Positions 1 through 7,965 of a DNA stretch of 50,100 nt are shown here, in pieces. Each line of letters starts with the position of its first letter. Position 1 is the stretch's first letter. The position numbers and the translations under genes are program-made. Location: positions 1-50,100 of the forward strand of contig JBJORA010000040.1 in assembly GCA_046049675.1 (NCBI GenBank), written 5' to 3'. Origin of the DNA: CAIXQW01 sp046049675 (GTDB lineage Bacteria; Bacteroidota; Bacteroidia; Chitinophagales; Chitinophagaceae). The notes beneath the pieces are model-generated. The model was not told where the DNA came from. It saw only the letters and a list, made by a program, of their open reading frames with translations, and searched no databases.

Positions 1-189
1 TTAAATCCAACGAAGCAAATCACCATGTGGCCAAGTAGCTTAACGTGTGTTTCGTCTTTAGGGACGATAAATACTTTGCAGCACTTAGGCAATGGTTGTT
101 ATAGCACATCTAACTTAGCGCCCGGCATATATAGTGTTTTGCTTGCTGAGGAGCAAAAGAGCTTTAGGCTTAAGTTTTGTAAGTATTAA
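1..189 (+). CDS. Secreted tandem-array protein, copy 1 (3' end only)
   Basis: This is the last 62 codons of a gene cut by the left edge of the window, read in frame from base 1 to a TAA at 187-189. Its sequence is almost the same as the end of the next two genes, including the closing segment LAPGIYSVLL...SFRLKFCKY. It is therefore the first visible member of a tandem array. It differs from copy 2 at only a handful of bases, fewer than separate copies 2 and 3. The stop codons of the three copies are exactly 712 bp apart. The C-terminal segment resembles a degenerate T9SS sorting domain (a GIY turn followed by a basic last strand); this is inference. Function is unknown. Confidence 0.8.
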   Translation, partial: LNPTKQITMWPSSLTCVSSLGTINTLQHLGNGCYSTSNLAPGIYSVLLAEEQKSFRLKFCKY

Positions 190-214
190 TCTAATTTGAA
201 GTAAACCACATTTT

Positions 215-901
215 ATGAAATCATTACGCATCATTAGCCTCGTATTTTTAGCCTGCTCATTACTATCTACACAAAAGACCAGAGCCCAATGGACGTGGCA
301 ATACCCAACCGTTAATGCAGATAGCTCGTGGATGTTTGCAGTTGACACGAATAATAGTCAGATAAAAATTTATGCAAAGGGCTGGCACAATATAGCCGAT
401 TCGGCTTCATTTTTTAGTTACAGTACTACCACAGCATATGTAATTCGCGAATACCGCAAAGGTGTTTGCAACGGACCAGCAGCTGGCACTTATTTTGACA
501 GCACCTTTCAAGTGCCACAATTTGTGGTAGACAATTATTTGCCAATTTTTGTAGAATACTTTGCTGATACCTTTATGACAAACGTTTGCACCGACCACTT
601 ACTACCCACGCTAGACACTGTTGCCTACCTATATCGTTACCCACTTTCAATTGGGTCTACAAATGCTATAAATAACTGGCGTATTACCACACAAGGCAAT
701 GAGCTACATTTTTTAAATCCAACGAAGCAAACTGCTATATGGCCAAGTAGCTTAAATTGTGTTTCGTCTTTAGGGACAATAAATACTTTGCAGCACTTAG
801 GCAATGGTTGTTATAGTACATCTAACTTAGCGCCCGGCATATATAGTGTTTTGCTTGCTGAGGAGCAAAAAAGTTTTAGGCTTAAGTTTTGTAAGTATTA
901 A
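215..901 (+). CDS. Secreted tandem-array protein, copy 2
   Basis: A 228-residue protein of a family I do not recognise. Residues 1-25 form a signal peptide with a likely cut between Ala and Gln in RAQW. The mature part is rich in aromatic residues and Thr/Ser, as in an extracellular beta-rich protein. It has five cysteines after the signal, in KGVCNG, TNVCTD, LNCVSS, GNGCYS and KFCKY, so disulphides are possible. The last ~75 residues (from NNWRITTQGNELHFLNP) look like a diverged T9SS type A sorting domain, which would send the protein to the cell surface; the usual YPNP motif is altered to LNP. It lies 25 bp after copy 1 and 25 bp before copy 3, with the same spacer sequence, so the unit of duplication includes spacer plus gene. 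Confidence 0.85.
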   Translation: MKSLRIISLVFLACSLLSTQKTRAQWTWQYPTVNADSSWMFAVDTNNSQIKIYAKGWHNIADSASFFSYSTTTAYVIREYRKGVCNGPAAGTYFDSTFQVPQFVVDNYLPIFVEYFADTFMTNVCTDHLLPTLDTVAYLYRYPLSIGSTNAINNWRITTQGNELHFLNPTKQTAIWPSSLNCVSSLGTINTLQHLGNGCYSTSNLAPGIYSVLLAEEQKSFRLKFCKY

Positions 902-926
902 TCTAATTTGAAGTAAACCACACTTT

Positions 927-1613
927 ATGAAATCACTACGCATCTTTAGCCTTGTATTTTTAGCCTACACGTTAGTATCTGCACAAAAGGCAAGAGCCCA
1001 ATGGACATGGCAATACCCATCCGTTAATGCAGATAGCTTATGGATGTTTGCGCTTGATACAAGCAGCGGTCAAATAAGTATTTATGCTAGAACGGGCTAT
1101 AATTTGCTTGATTCAGCAGCATTTTATAGCTATACAACCACAGATGCTTATGTAATACGCCATTATGCAAAAGGAGTATGTATAGGCCCACAGCTAATAA
1201 TGTTTACTGATAGTACTTTTCAAGTTCCGCAGTATGTTGTAGATAATAATTTCCCAATTTATGTAGAGTATTATGGCGATACGTTTATGACGAACCTTTG
1301 TCCAGACCACCCATTGCCCACGCTAGACACTGTTGCCTACCTCTATCGTTACCCGCTTTCATTCGGGTCTACAAATGTTATGAATAAATGGCGTATTGCC
1401 ACACAAGGCAATGAGCTACATATATTAAATCCAACGCAGCAAACTGCCATATGGCCAAGTAGCTTAACTTGTGTTTCCTCTTTAGGGGCCATAAATACAT
1501 TGGCGCACTTAGGCAATGGTTGTTATAACACAACAAACTTGGCACCGGGCATATACTGTGTTTTGGTGGCTGAGGAGCAAAAGAGCTTTAGGCTTAAGTT
1601 TTGTAAGTATTAA
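927..1613 (+). CDS. Secreted tandem-array protein, copy 3
   Basis: A 228-residue paralogue of the preceding gene with exactly the same length. The signal peptide, the first ~40 mature residues and the C-terminal ~90 residues are highly conserved, while residues ~42-100 (for example KGVCIGPQLIM against KGVCNGPAAGT) are the most divergent. That pattern suggests diversification of an exposed middle part between conserved export ends. All five cysteines of the mature protein are kept. This is the last copy: similarity stops right after the stop codon, and the helicase gene on the other strand ends 38 bp further on. Function unknown; a surface or adhesion role is only a guess. Confidence 0.85.
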   Translation: MKSLRIFSLVFLAYTLVSAQKARAQWTWQYPSVNADSLWMFALDTSSGQISIYARTGYNLLDSAAFYSYTTTDAYVIRHYAKGVCIGPQLIMFTDSTFQVPQYVVDNNFPIYVEYYGDTFMTNLCPDHPLPTLDTVAYLYRYPLSFGSTNVMNKWRIATQGNELHILNPTQQTAIWPSSLTCVSSLGAINTLAHLGNGCYNTTNLAPGIYCVLVAEEQKSFRLKFCKY

Positions 1614-1651
1614 AATGCTAACAAAACGGTATTACAGTTTATCCCAAAAAC

Positions 1652-3550
1652 CTACATCCATTCCCACGCACTCGCATAACTACCTATGCCTTGGCAGTAC
1701 TCAATCACTTTACCATAAAATTTATCGTTACCTAATGTAGCACTATCGCCAATCATCACAAGTTTTTTGCGGGCACGCGTCATAGCTACATTCATGCGGC
1801 GCGTGTCGGCAAGGAAGCCAATGGTGCCGCTGTCGTTATTGCGTACAAGGCTTATATATACCACATCTTTTTCTTGACCTTGGTAACTATCTATGGTATT
1901 GATACTAATGGCTTTTGTAAAAGCTGCAAGTTCGCTATGCTGCGCCAACAGTTCTTGCAAATACAAGACTTGCCTTTTATAAGGCGATACAATAGCCATG
2001 CTTGGCAGTTCGGTCTGCGGCGGTAGTTGCGATAGATATTGGCACAAATGTTTGAGTAATAATGCCGCCTCTTCTTCGTTGACGATGGCTGTGTCTTCTA
2101 TCTTTTCTTCAAAGCCGCAGCCAGCAGTATCTACAAACTGCATCACGGTGTCTTCTGCGTATACAGTATGTTCTGCAACACTTGTATTGGCGACCAATTG
2201 TGCATCGTAAAAGTGTTCGCTTGGCAATTGCATAATTTGCTGATGCATGCGATACTGCTCTTGCAACAAAGCCACGTGGTGATGTTTTTGCGCAATAAGC
2301 CTTTCCATCAAGGTTATGGCTAGGCCATTGCTCATAGCATTGTCGCTTTTAATAGTTGGCGGTAATTGGCAGTGGTCGCCAGCAAGTACAAGTTTTTTAC
2401 TACGTACAATCGGAATCCAGCAGGCTGGCTCTAAGGCTTGCGCAGCTTCGTCAATAATACAAACATCAAATTGCATTTGTTTGATGCTGTAGTGTGCAGC
2501 GCCTACCAAGGTACTTGTTATCACATCGGCCTTTTGTAGTAAATCTTGCGTGATGTAATTCTCTAGCGCATCTATTTCTTTGATTATTTTGTGTGCCTCA
2601 TCAAACAGCGCTTTGCGTTGATCGCGCTCGGCTTTGCCAAAATTGCGCTTGTACTTATGCGCCATATCAATGTATTCGCGACTTTGTTTACGCAATTGCT
2701 TGATTTGCTTATTGCTGCTATGTTCAGCCGCTTTATTATCAAGGCTATGCTGTAGCACAGCTTCGGTAATACGCACAGGGTTGCCAATACGAAGAATTTT
2801 TACTTTTTGTAAAGCCAGTTTTTCTGTCAATAAATCTACAGCTACATTACTTGGCGCGCATACCAGTATTTTTGGTTTGCCATGCTTAAGTAATTCGCAA
2901 ATACCAGCAACAAGCGTGGTAGTTTTGCCTGTGCCTGGCGGGCCGTGTACAATTGCTACTTCGTTGGATTGCAACATGTACTGCACAGCATTTTTTTGGT
3001 AGATATTGAGTTGCGCCTGAGGTAAAACAGTATTTTGCGTATCATTAAGCGCAGATGGTTTTTTACCAATAAGCGCATTGACGAGATCATTCTTTTCTGT
3101 TGCTGCAATAGCGGCACCTTGTTTAAGCGCAGCAAACATTTCTGTATAGCTGTTTTCATCAAATAGCATATCTACACCAAGCTTGCCATTTTTTGTCCAG
3201 CTGGGCAGCTCGTCTACACGTGTGTTTAGCTTCATTTTATTGCCACGTAAAAAGCTAATGATGCCTTCTATACGATGTTCTTGTGCATTGTGCTGGCTAA
3301 ACAAAGCCGCAGGCATGCCGCTGCGCAATTGATGGCTATCGGCATAGTCGGCTGGTCGTTCTATTTCTATCGTGATATAATCGCCATAGCCTACTTCTGT
3401 ACCCTTAATGATGATAGGGTACCAACATACACCAGCCTCACGACGTGCATGCACGCTTTTTTGCTGCAATAGTTGTTGGTACTGCGCGCGATCGGTGTCT
3501 TGTTCTATTTTGAGTAGTTTCTCTAAATCTTGAAAATAGCTATGCGCCAT
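1652..3550 (-). CDS. SF1 DNA/RNA helicase, IGHMBP2/UPF1-like
   Basis: A 632-residue superfamily 1B helicase of the AAA_11/AAA_12 type. Visible motifs in order are Walker A GPPGTGKTT (~203-211), motif Ia CAPSNVAVD (~231), Walker B with DEAAQ (~367-371), motif III GDHCQLPPT (~391), motif IV QEQYRM (~430), motif V DSYQGQE (~554) and motif VI MNVAMTRARKKL (~586-597). The N-terminal ~130 residues match the small beta-barrel region found in the SMUBP-2 group. Members unwind nucleic acid 5' to 3'; the bacterial role is not settled. The start is supported by a TACCTTTG element at 3558-3565, 7 nt upstream. It is transcribed divergently from the M28 lipoprotein gene and converges on the tandem array. 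Confidence 0.93.
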   Translation of the reverse strand: MAHSYFQDLEKLLKIEQDTDRAQYQQLLQQKSVHARREAGVCWYPIIIKGTEVGYGDYITIEIERPADYADSHQLRSGMPAALFSQHNAQEHRIEGIISFLRGNKMKLNTRVDELPSWTKNGKLGVDMLFDENSYTEMFAALKQGAAIAATEKNDLVNALIGKKPSALNDTQNTVLPQAQLNIYQKNAVQYMLQSNEVAIVHGPPGTGKTTTLVAGICELLKHGKPKILVCAPSNVAVDLLTEKLALQKVKILRIGNPVRITEAVLQHSLDNKAAEHSSNKQIKQLRKQSREYIDMAHKYKRNFGKAERDQRKALFDEAHKIIKEIDALENYITQDLLQKADVITSTLVGAAHYSIKQMQFDVCIIDEAAQALEPACWIPIVRSKKLVLAGDHCQLPPTIKSDNAMSNGLAITLMERLIAQKHHHVALLQEQYRMHQQIMQLPSEHFYDAQLVANTSVAEHTVYAEDTVMQFVDTAGCGFEEKIEDTAIVNEEEAALLLKHLCQYLSQLPPQTELPSMAIVSPYKRQVLYLQELLAQHSELAAFTKAISINTIDSYQGQEKDVVYISLVRNNDSGTIGFLADTRRMNVAMTRARKKLVMIGDSATLGNDKFYGKVIEYCQGIGSYASAWEWM

Positions 3551-3557
3551 AAGTTTG

Positions 3558-3565
3558 CAAAGGTA
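3558..3565 (-). promoter_or_regulatory. Promoter -7 element (TACCTTTG) of the helicase gene
   Basis: On the minus strand this reads TACCTTTG, a full match to the Bacteroidota -7 consensus TAnnTTTG, and it ends 7 nt before the helicase ATG. It sits back to back with the M28 gene's element in an 84-bp divergent intergenic region. Confidence 0.75.
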
Positions 3566-3622
3566 GGCCTAAGGTTTACTTAAATCTTGCACACCAGTGC
3601 CGAACTGTTGTAGATTTCAATT

Positions 3623-3630
3623 TACATTTG
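3623..3630 (+). promoter_or_regulatory. Promoter -7 element (TACATTTG) of the M28 lipoprotein gene
   Basis: TACATTTG ends 4 nt before the ATG at 3635. It matches TAnnTTTG and supports both that start and a near-leaderless transcript. Confidence 0.72.
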
Positions 3631-3634
3631 CTGC

Positions 3635-4624
3635 ATGCGTAATTATTACGGTTTACTGCTATGCCTACTATGCATTGCATCGTGTAAGTTTGGCAGCAAC
3701 GAAGGTGAGACTTCTAGCGACACGCCAGCAACAAGCACGGTTACAGCGCCTCAATTTAATAGCGACAATGCTTATGCACATGTAGAAAAGCAATTGAGTT
3801 TTGGCCCGCGAGTACCTGGTACCAAAGCCCAGCAGCAATGCGCAGATTGGATGATTGCCGAACTTAAAAAATCTTGCGACACTGTGTACGTTCAAAAAAC
3901 GAATGTCATGCAGCCCGTAAGCAGCAAAGTTTATCCTTGCATCAATGTTATTGGTAGCATTAATCCGCAAGCACAAAGTCGCGTGCTACTTTTATGCCAC
4001 TGGGATAGCCGCGCCATGGCCGATATGGACAGCAATAAAGCCAATCATAGCAAAGCAATTTTAGCAGCAGACGATGGCGCAAGTGGTGTAGCTGTATTGA
4101 TAGAAATGGCTCGTGCGATTAAAACGCAAAAGCTTGACATTGGCGTAGATATTTTGATGGCTGATGTAGAAGATATGGGCCGCAGCGAATGGGAAAAGCC
4201 AGGCTTAGAAAGTACTTATGCCTTGGGTACACGTTACTGGTCACGCAATCCTCACTTGCCAGGATACAAAGCCAACTATGCTATTTGCTTAGATATGGTG
4301 GGCGCTCGTGGTGCAGAATTTAGATTGGAGCAATACAGCAAGCAAAGTGCACCAGATTTTCAAAAGAAGATTTGGCAAACTGCTAGTAACTTAGGTTATA
4401 ACAACTACTTCATTTTTGAAGACGGCGGTGCTATTACCGACGACCATGTAGAAGTAATCAAGTACGCTGGCATACCAAGTGTAGACATCATCAATATTCC
4501 AGCAGCCAGCACGACAGGCTTTGCACCGCATTGGCATACGATGGCAGATAATCTAAGCGTGATAGATAAAAATACCATGCGCGCAGTTGGCCAAACTGTA
4601 TTGCAAGTATTATACGAGTATTAG
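3635..4624 (+). CDS. M28-family zinc lipoprotein, glutaminyl cyclase-like
   Basis: A 329-residue lipoprotein with a lipobox ending at Cys17 (IASC). The fold is that of the M28 peptidase/glutaminyl-peptide cyclotransferase family. The visible metal-site motifs are HWDSR (His122/Asp124), ADDGASG (Asp146-Asp147), the acidic pair in DVEDMG (Glu179-Asp180) and HWHT near the end (His301). The closing part TDDHVEVIKYAGIPSVDIINIP...HWHTMADN follows the glutaminyl cyclase pattern more closely than that of aminopeptidases. The likely reaction is conversion of N-terminal Gln to pyroglutamate on exported proteins in the periplasm, which suits Bacteroidota whose signal peptidase often leaves an N-terminal Gln. 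Aminopeptidase activity cannot be excluded. The ATG is supported by the adjacent promoter element. Confidence 0.88.
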   Translation: MRNYYGLLLCLLCIASCKFGSNEGETSSDTPATSTVTAPQFNSDNAYAHVEKQLSFGPRVPGTKAQQQCADWMIAELKKSCDTVYVQKTNVMQPVSSKVYPCINVIGSINPQAQSRVLLLCHWDSRAMADMDSNKANHSKAILAADDGASGVAVLIEMARAIKTQKLDIGVDILMADVEDMGRSEWEKPGLESTYALGTRYWSRNPHLPGYKANYAICLDMVGARGAEFRLEQYSKQSAPDFQKKIWQTASNLGYNNYFIFEDGGAITDDHVEVIKYAGIPSVDIINIPAASTTGFAPHWHTMADNLSVIDKNTMRAVGQTVLQVLYEY

Positions 4625-4678
4625 ACAAATACTATACACTAGTATCAATCTCATTTTAAGTAATGCAATAGCCCGTAT

Positions 4679-4686
4679 TACCTTTG
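4679..4686 (+). promoter_or_regulatory. Promoter -7 element (TACCTTTG) of the class D beta-lactamase-like gene
   Basis: TACCTTTG ends 4 nt before the ATG at 4691, so the mRNA would begin at or just before the start codon. Confidence 0.75.
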
Positions 4687-4690
4687 ATGC

Positions 4691-5524
4691 ATGAAAACCA
4701 CATTTTATGTGTTTTTAACACTGGCAGGTTTAACAGCAGTTCTATTAGGACTAGGTCGGCTCTTTAGTTCACGCAATAATATTCACGAGAAAACAGAATG
4801 GGGCGCCATTTTTAAGGCTCACGGCATAGATAGTGCCACTTTTGAAATAATAGAGCAAAGCAAAGAGCGCGCATTCTTCTATAATATTGGTCTTGGTAGC
4901 AGACGCGCTATACCAGCAAGCACATTCAAAGTATTTCTTAGTTTGGTGGCACTAGAAACAGGTGTTGCGCCAAACGAGGATATGATAATTCCTTACAACG
5001 GCAAGCCAAGTGGCAATAAGCTGTGGGATAGCAGTATTAATATGAGCTATGCGCTAGAAGTAAGCAGCGAGCCATATTACAGAGAATTAGCAAAACGCAT
5101 TGGCAAAAGCGAAATCAAGCGTTGGGCAGATAGTGTTAAGTACGGCAATATGGTGATTAATGATCCAATAGAAGATTGTTGGCATAATGGTACTTTGCTA
5201 ATTACACCCGACGAGCAAGTAGGTTTTGTGAAAAAGCTATACTTCGACGAATTGCCCTTTAGTAAAAGAGCGCAACGCATTGTACGCACAATGATGTTGC
5301 GCGAAACTGGCGAAAAGTACAAGCTCTATCACAAAACAGGCACCCATGTAAAAGACGGTTTAGTTAGTTCTTGGGTTGTAGGCTATGTAGAAGACAGCAC
5401 TAACCATCCTTACTTTTTTAGTAACTATTACCAAACCAAAGACACCAATATCGAAAAGCTACGCAAAGAGCGAATAGACATTGTAAAGGAAGTTTTTGGT
5501 ACTATGGGTATAATGCGTAAGTAG
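4691..5524 (+). CDS. Class D (OXA-type) beta-lactamase-like protein
   Basis: A 277-residue penicillin-recognising serine enzyme with a hydrophobic N-terminal segment (residues ~4-24) that acts as signal or anchor. Class D hallmarks are the active-site STFK at 77-80, YGN at 151-153 and KTG at 215-217. Segments such as YRELAKRIG and the W at residue 164 (EDCWHNG) match OXA enzymes. The middle motif, SxV in OXA enzymes, is SSE at 125-127. The family hydrolyses beta-lactams in the periplasm using a carboxylated lysine (here Lys80). It stands alone with its own promoter and no visible regulator. The altered motif leaves activity and spectrum uncertain; a peptidoglycan-related or sensor role is possible. 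Confidence 0.88.
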   Translation: MKTTFYVFLTLAGLTAVLLGLGRLFSSRNNIHEKTEWGAIFKAHGIDSATFEIIEQSKERAFFYNIGLGSRRAIPASTFKVFLSLVALETGVAPNEDMIIPYNGKPSGNKLWDSSINMSYALEVSSEPYYRELAKRIGKSEIKRWADSVKYGNMVINDPIEDCWHNGTLLITPDEQVGFVKKLYFDELPFSKRAQRIVRTMMLRETGEKYKLYHKTGTHVKDGLVSSWVVGYVEDSTNHPYFFSNYYQTKDTNIEKLRKERIDIVKEVFGTMGIMRK

Positions 5525-5697
5525 CATAAGCACCTATGCTTGATGCAGAGCATTTTAAGTGACACGAATTTATAGGCGAACCAGAAGGGCATCGCCCTGA
5601 TATCTTAAACACAAACCATACCACTAAGCTACAAAAAAAATCACAGCATTCTTTTTAACGCCATTTTGCAAAATACATTTACTAGTTTTACAGCACT

Positions 5698-7230
5698 ATG
5701 TTCGCTTGGGCATACAGCCATAATTTTATTTACATCATTGTCATACCAATTTTGGCATTGGTAGCGTGGCTCTATTATCGTTGGCACACCAAAGCAGCAG
5801 CAAAACTTGGCGAAGCAAGACTGGTACAACCACTGTTGGGCGGCTACAGTAGTACCAAGCAAAAATGGCAAATGCTAGCATTTATCTTTGCCATGCTGCT
5901 TATTGTAGTTAGCCTTGCTGGACCTAGTATGAGTGCCAAAGTACCTCGCGATTTTGTTAGCAATAGGCAAATTGTTTTCTGTGTAGACCTTAGTAGCAGT
6001 ATGAATGCTACAGATGCTTTGCCATCGCGATTAGAACGTGCACGCAATATTGTACAACGCATAGTTGAAGCTGCAAAAAATTGCCAATATGGCCTGGTAT
6101 ATTTTGCAGGTACGCCACATATAGAAAGTCCTCTAACGCCTGATGGCGATGCGATTAATATGAGTATGGGTGCCGCAAGCACAGTTATGCTCACAGAGCA
6201 AGGCACTGCAATTAGTCCGGCTTTAAGTGCCGCTCGCGCTGTATTTAATACGAAACAAGATGGCGGCAAAACCATTGTGCTTATTACTGATGGCGAAGAT
6301 CACGAAGAAGACGCCAAGAGCATGGTAACGCAATGTACCAAAGACGGCATCAAAGTTTTTGTAGTTGGTGTAGGTACGCCAAACGGTACTACTTTTATTG
6401 ATCCGCTCACTGGTCGTAATAAGACAGATATTGAAGGCAAAGAAGTTACCACACAGCTGAACGAACAATTACTATCGGAATTAGCGCAGGCAGCAGGTAC
6501 AGACTATTATATTGCAGATGGTAATACAGCTACAACAATCTCAGATGCAATTATGGACATCAACGCAGGAGAAATCGAGCAAGGCAACGAAACAATTTAC
6601 AAAGCAAAGTATCACTGGCTATTAGTACCAGCCTTGATCTTATTGCTATTGCCATATCTCGCATCGCTTTTTACAAAACGTGCAAGCAAAAAACCTAAAC
6701 TAAAGTTTGCCGCACTGGCAATCTTATGTATGCTGCTTGGCTTTAGCAGTTTAGCGCAAAATAATGCAGAAGATTTGATACAAAAAGGCAATCAGCATTA
6801 TACAGCTAAGCAATACGATAGTGCTACAGCAGCTTACGAAAAAGCAAGTGCAAGTAATGAAGCAAGTAGTAAAGCAAAAGCGCTTTACAATAAAGGAAAT
6901 GCCTTAGCAAAAAAGGAGAATTGGCAAGCCGCACTAGAAGCATATAAGCAAAGCCTTGCATTGACGCCCAATGATGCAGATGCTAAATACAACTTGGTTT
7001 ACGCCCAAAAGAAAATTCAGCAACAACAACAGCAACAACAACAGCAGCAGCAAAAACAAAACAAGCAGCAGCAACAAGACCAAAAGGACAAACAGCAGCA
7101 AGAGCAGCAACAGAGCAAAATGACAAAGGAGCAAGCCGAACAAATGCTAAAAATGCTGCGAGAGCAAGAAAAAGATTTACGTAAGAACTTGCGTTCGGTA
7201 GGTGGTAGTAGAAGCGCCAAAGATTGGTAA
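5698..7230 (+). CDS. Fused BatB-BatC-like protein: VWA domain plus TPR repeats
   Basis: A 510-residue protein that reads as BatB joined to BatC. Residues 8-27 and 58-75 are membrane segments. A von Willebrand A domain (~90-290) carries the MIDAS motif DLSSS (Asp97, Ser99, Ser101) and TDGEDHEED. A membrane segment at ~302-322 is followed by a second hydrophobic stretch ending in SLAQ (~337-354), which looks like a leftover BatC signal peptide. Two or three TPR-like units follow (~357-440), then a Gln-rich tail coded by mixed CAA/CAG codons. Bat proteins are linked to stress tolerance and envelope function in Bacteroidota and spirochaetes. BatA, BatD, BatE and a MoxR ATPase are not next to it here. 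A TAGTTTTA element at 5683-5690 lies before the ATG. Confidence 0.85.
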   Translation: MFAWAYSHNFIYIIVIPILALVAWLYYRWHTKAAAKLGEARLVQPLLGGYSSTKQKWQMLAFIFAMLLIVVSLAGPSMSAKVPRDFVSNRQIVFCVDLSSSMNATDALPSRLERARNIVQRIVEAAKNCQYGLVYFAGTPHIESPLTPDGDAINMSMGAASTVMLTEQGTAISPALSAARAVFNTKQDGGKTIVLITDGEDHEEDAKSMVTQCTKDGIKVFVVGVGTPNGTTFIDPLTGRNKTDIEGKEVTTQLNEQLLSELAQAAGTDYYIADGNTATTISDAIMDINAGEIEQGNETIYKAKYHWLLVPALILLLLPYLASLFTKRASKKPKLKFAALAILCMLLGFSSLAQNNAEDLIQKGNQHYTAKQYDSATAAYEKASASNEASSKAKALYNKGNALAKKENWQAALEAYKQSLALTPNDADAKYNLVYAQKKIQQQQQQQQQQQQKQNKQQQQDQKDKQQQEQQQSKMTKEQAEQMLKMLREQEKDLRKNLRSVGGSRSAKDW

Positions 7231-7364
7231 TGGACATCGCGCGCGTAGCCTCTTAACCTCTGTGTTTATTGGCAATTCAGCAAGTTATCCGTACTCATCT
7301 GATCCCCGTTTCTTAATGAACTCCTAATCTCAGCATCATCACAGCCACATGTTCGCAATTGCTA

Positions 7365-7372
7365 TACCTTTG
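7365..7372 (+). promoter_or_regulatory. Promoter -7 element (TACCTTTG) of the DUF2480 gene
   Basis: TACCTTTG ends 4 nt before a GTG at 7377. It lies inside any longer reading from the TTG at 7359, so it decides the start in favour of the GTG. Confidence 0.72.
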
Positions 7373-7376
7373 TACC

Positions 7377-7889
7377 GTGGAGTTTGTAAACAAAGTAGCA
7401 GAAAGCGGCATTATCACCTTAGACCTGGAGCAATTTTTGCCTCAGCAAGAGATTGTAGCGTTTGACCTTAAAGACTACTTATTTATGGGCTTAATTCTCA
7501 AAGAAAAAGACTTTAGAGAACAACTCAAAAACTTAGATACTACCGCATACACTGATAAGATTGTTGCTGTGCATTGCAGTGCCGACGCTATCATACCGCA
7601 ATGGGCTTATATGTTGGTTACCACACGTTTGCATGGTATTGCAGCTCAAGTAAAACATGGCACAGCAGAACAAGTAAGCACCCAATTATTGAGCAATGCC
7701 ATAGCAACTTTAGATGTGGCGCCTTATACAGATGCACGTATCGTTGTAAAAGGCTGTGGCGATAAGAGTCTGCCAGATGCGGCCTATCTTGCTATTACAC
7801 AAGCACTTCTACCTGTAGCCAAAAGCATTATGTATGGCGAACCTTGTAGCACGGTGCCAGTTTACAAAAAGAAAGCGACTACCGTTTAG
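7377..7889 (+). CDS. DUF2480 family protein
   Basis: A 170-residue cytoplasmic protein of the DUF2480 family, which is common in Bacteroidota and has no established function. Family features visible here are the opening EFVNKVAESGIITLDLE, the phrase FDLKDYLFMGLILKEKDFRE, the conserved CSADAIIPQWAYML and the ending SIMYGEPCSTVPVYKKK. The start is taken as the GTG at 7377 because it gives the family's usual N terminus and follows a promoter element by 4 nt; a TTG start at 7359 would add six unconserved residues and overlap the promoter. Two conserved cysteines (in KGCGDKS and GEPCSTV) suggest a metal or redox role; this is inference only. Confidence 0.9.
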   Translation: MEFVNKVAESGIITLDLEQFLPQQEIVAFDLKDYLFMGLILKEKDFREQLKNLDTTAYTDKIVAVHCSADAIIPQWAYMLVTTRLHGIAAQVKHGTAEQVSTQLLSNAIATLDVAPYTDARIVVKGCGDKSLPDAAYLAITQALLPVAKSIMYGEPCSTVPVYKKKATTV

Positions 7890-7952
7890 ATGGTGTGTAC
7901 AAGTAAATGTTAGTATTAACCTAAAATGCACTGCATAATAGGCGCACACATT

Positions 7953-7960
7953 TATTTTCG
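7953..7960 (+). promoter_or_regulatory. Probable promoter -7 element (TATTTTCG) of the transglycosylase gene
   Basis: One mismatch to TAnnTTTG, ending 5 nt before the ATG at 7966, the same geometry as the stronger examples in this window. Confidence 0.5.
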
Positions 7961-7965
7961 CAACC

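Noticed and set aside
5587..5599. AGGGC-ATC-GCCCT hairpin between the beta-lactamase-like and Bat-fusion genes, considered as a terminator
   Set aside because: Only a 5-bp stem with a 3-nt loop and no T run after it.
6934..7237. Leu/Cys-rich or Val/Ala-rich open frames opposite the Bat-fusion gene
   Set aside because: They are the antisense reading of the Gln-codon repeat and have no start context or homology.
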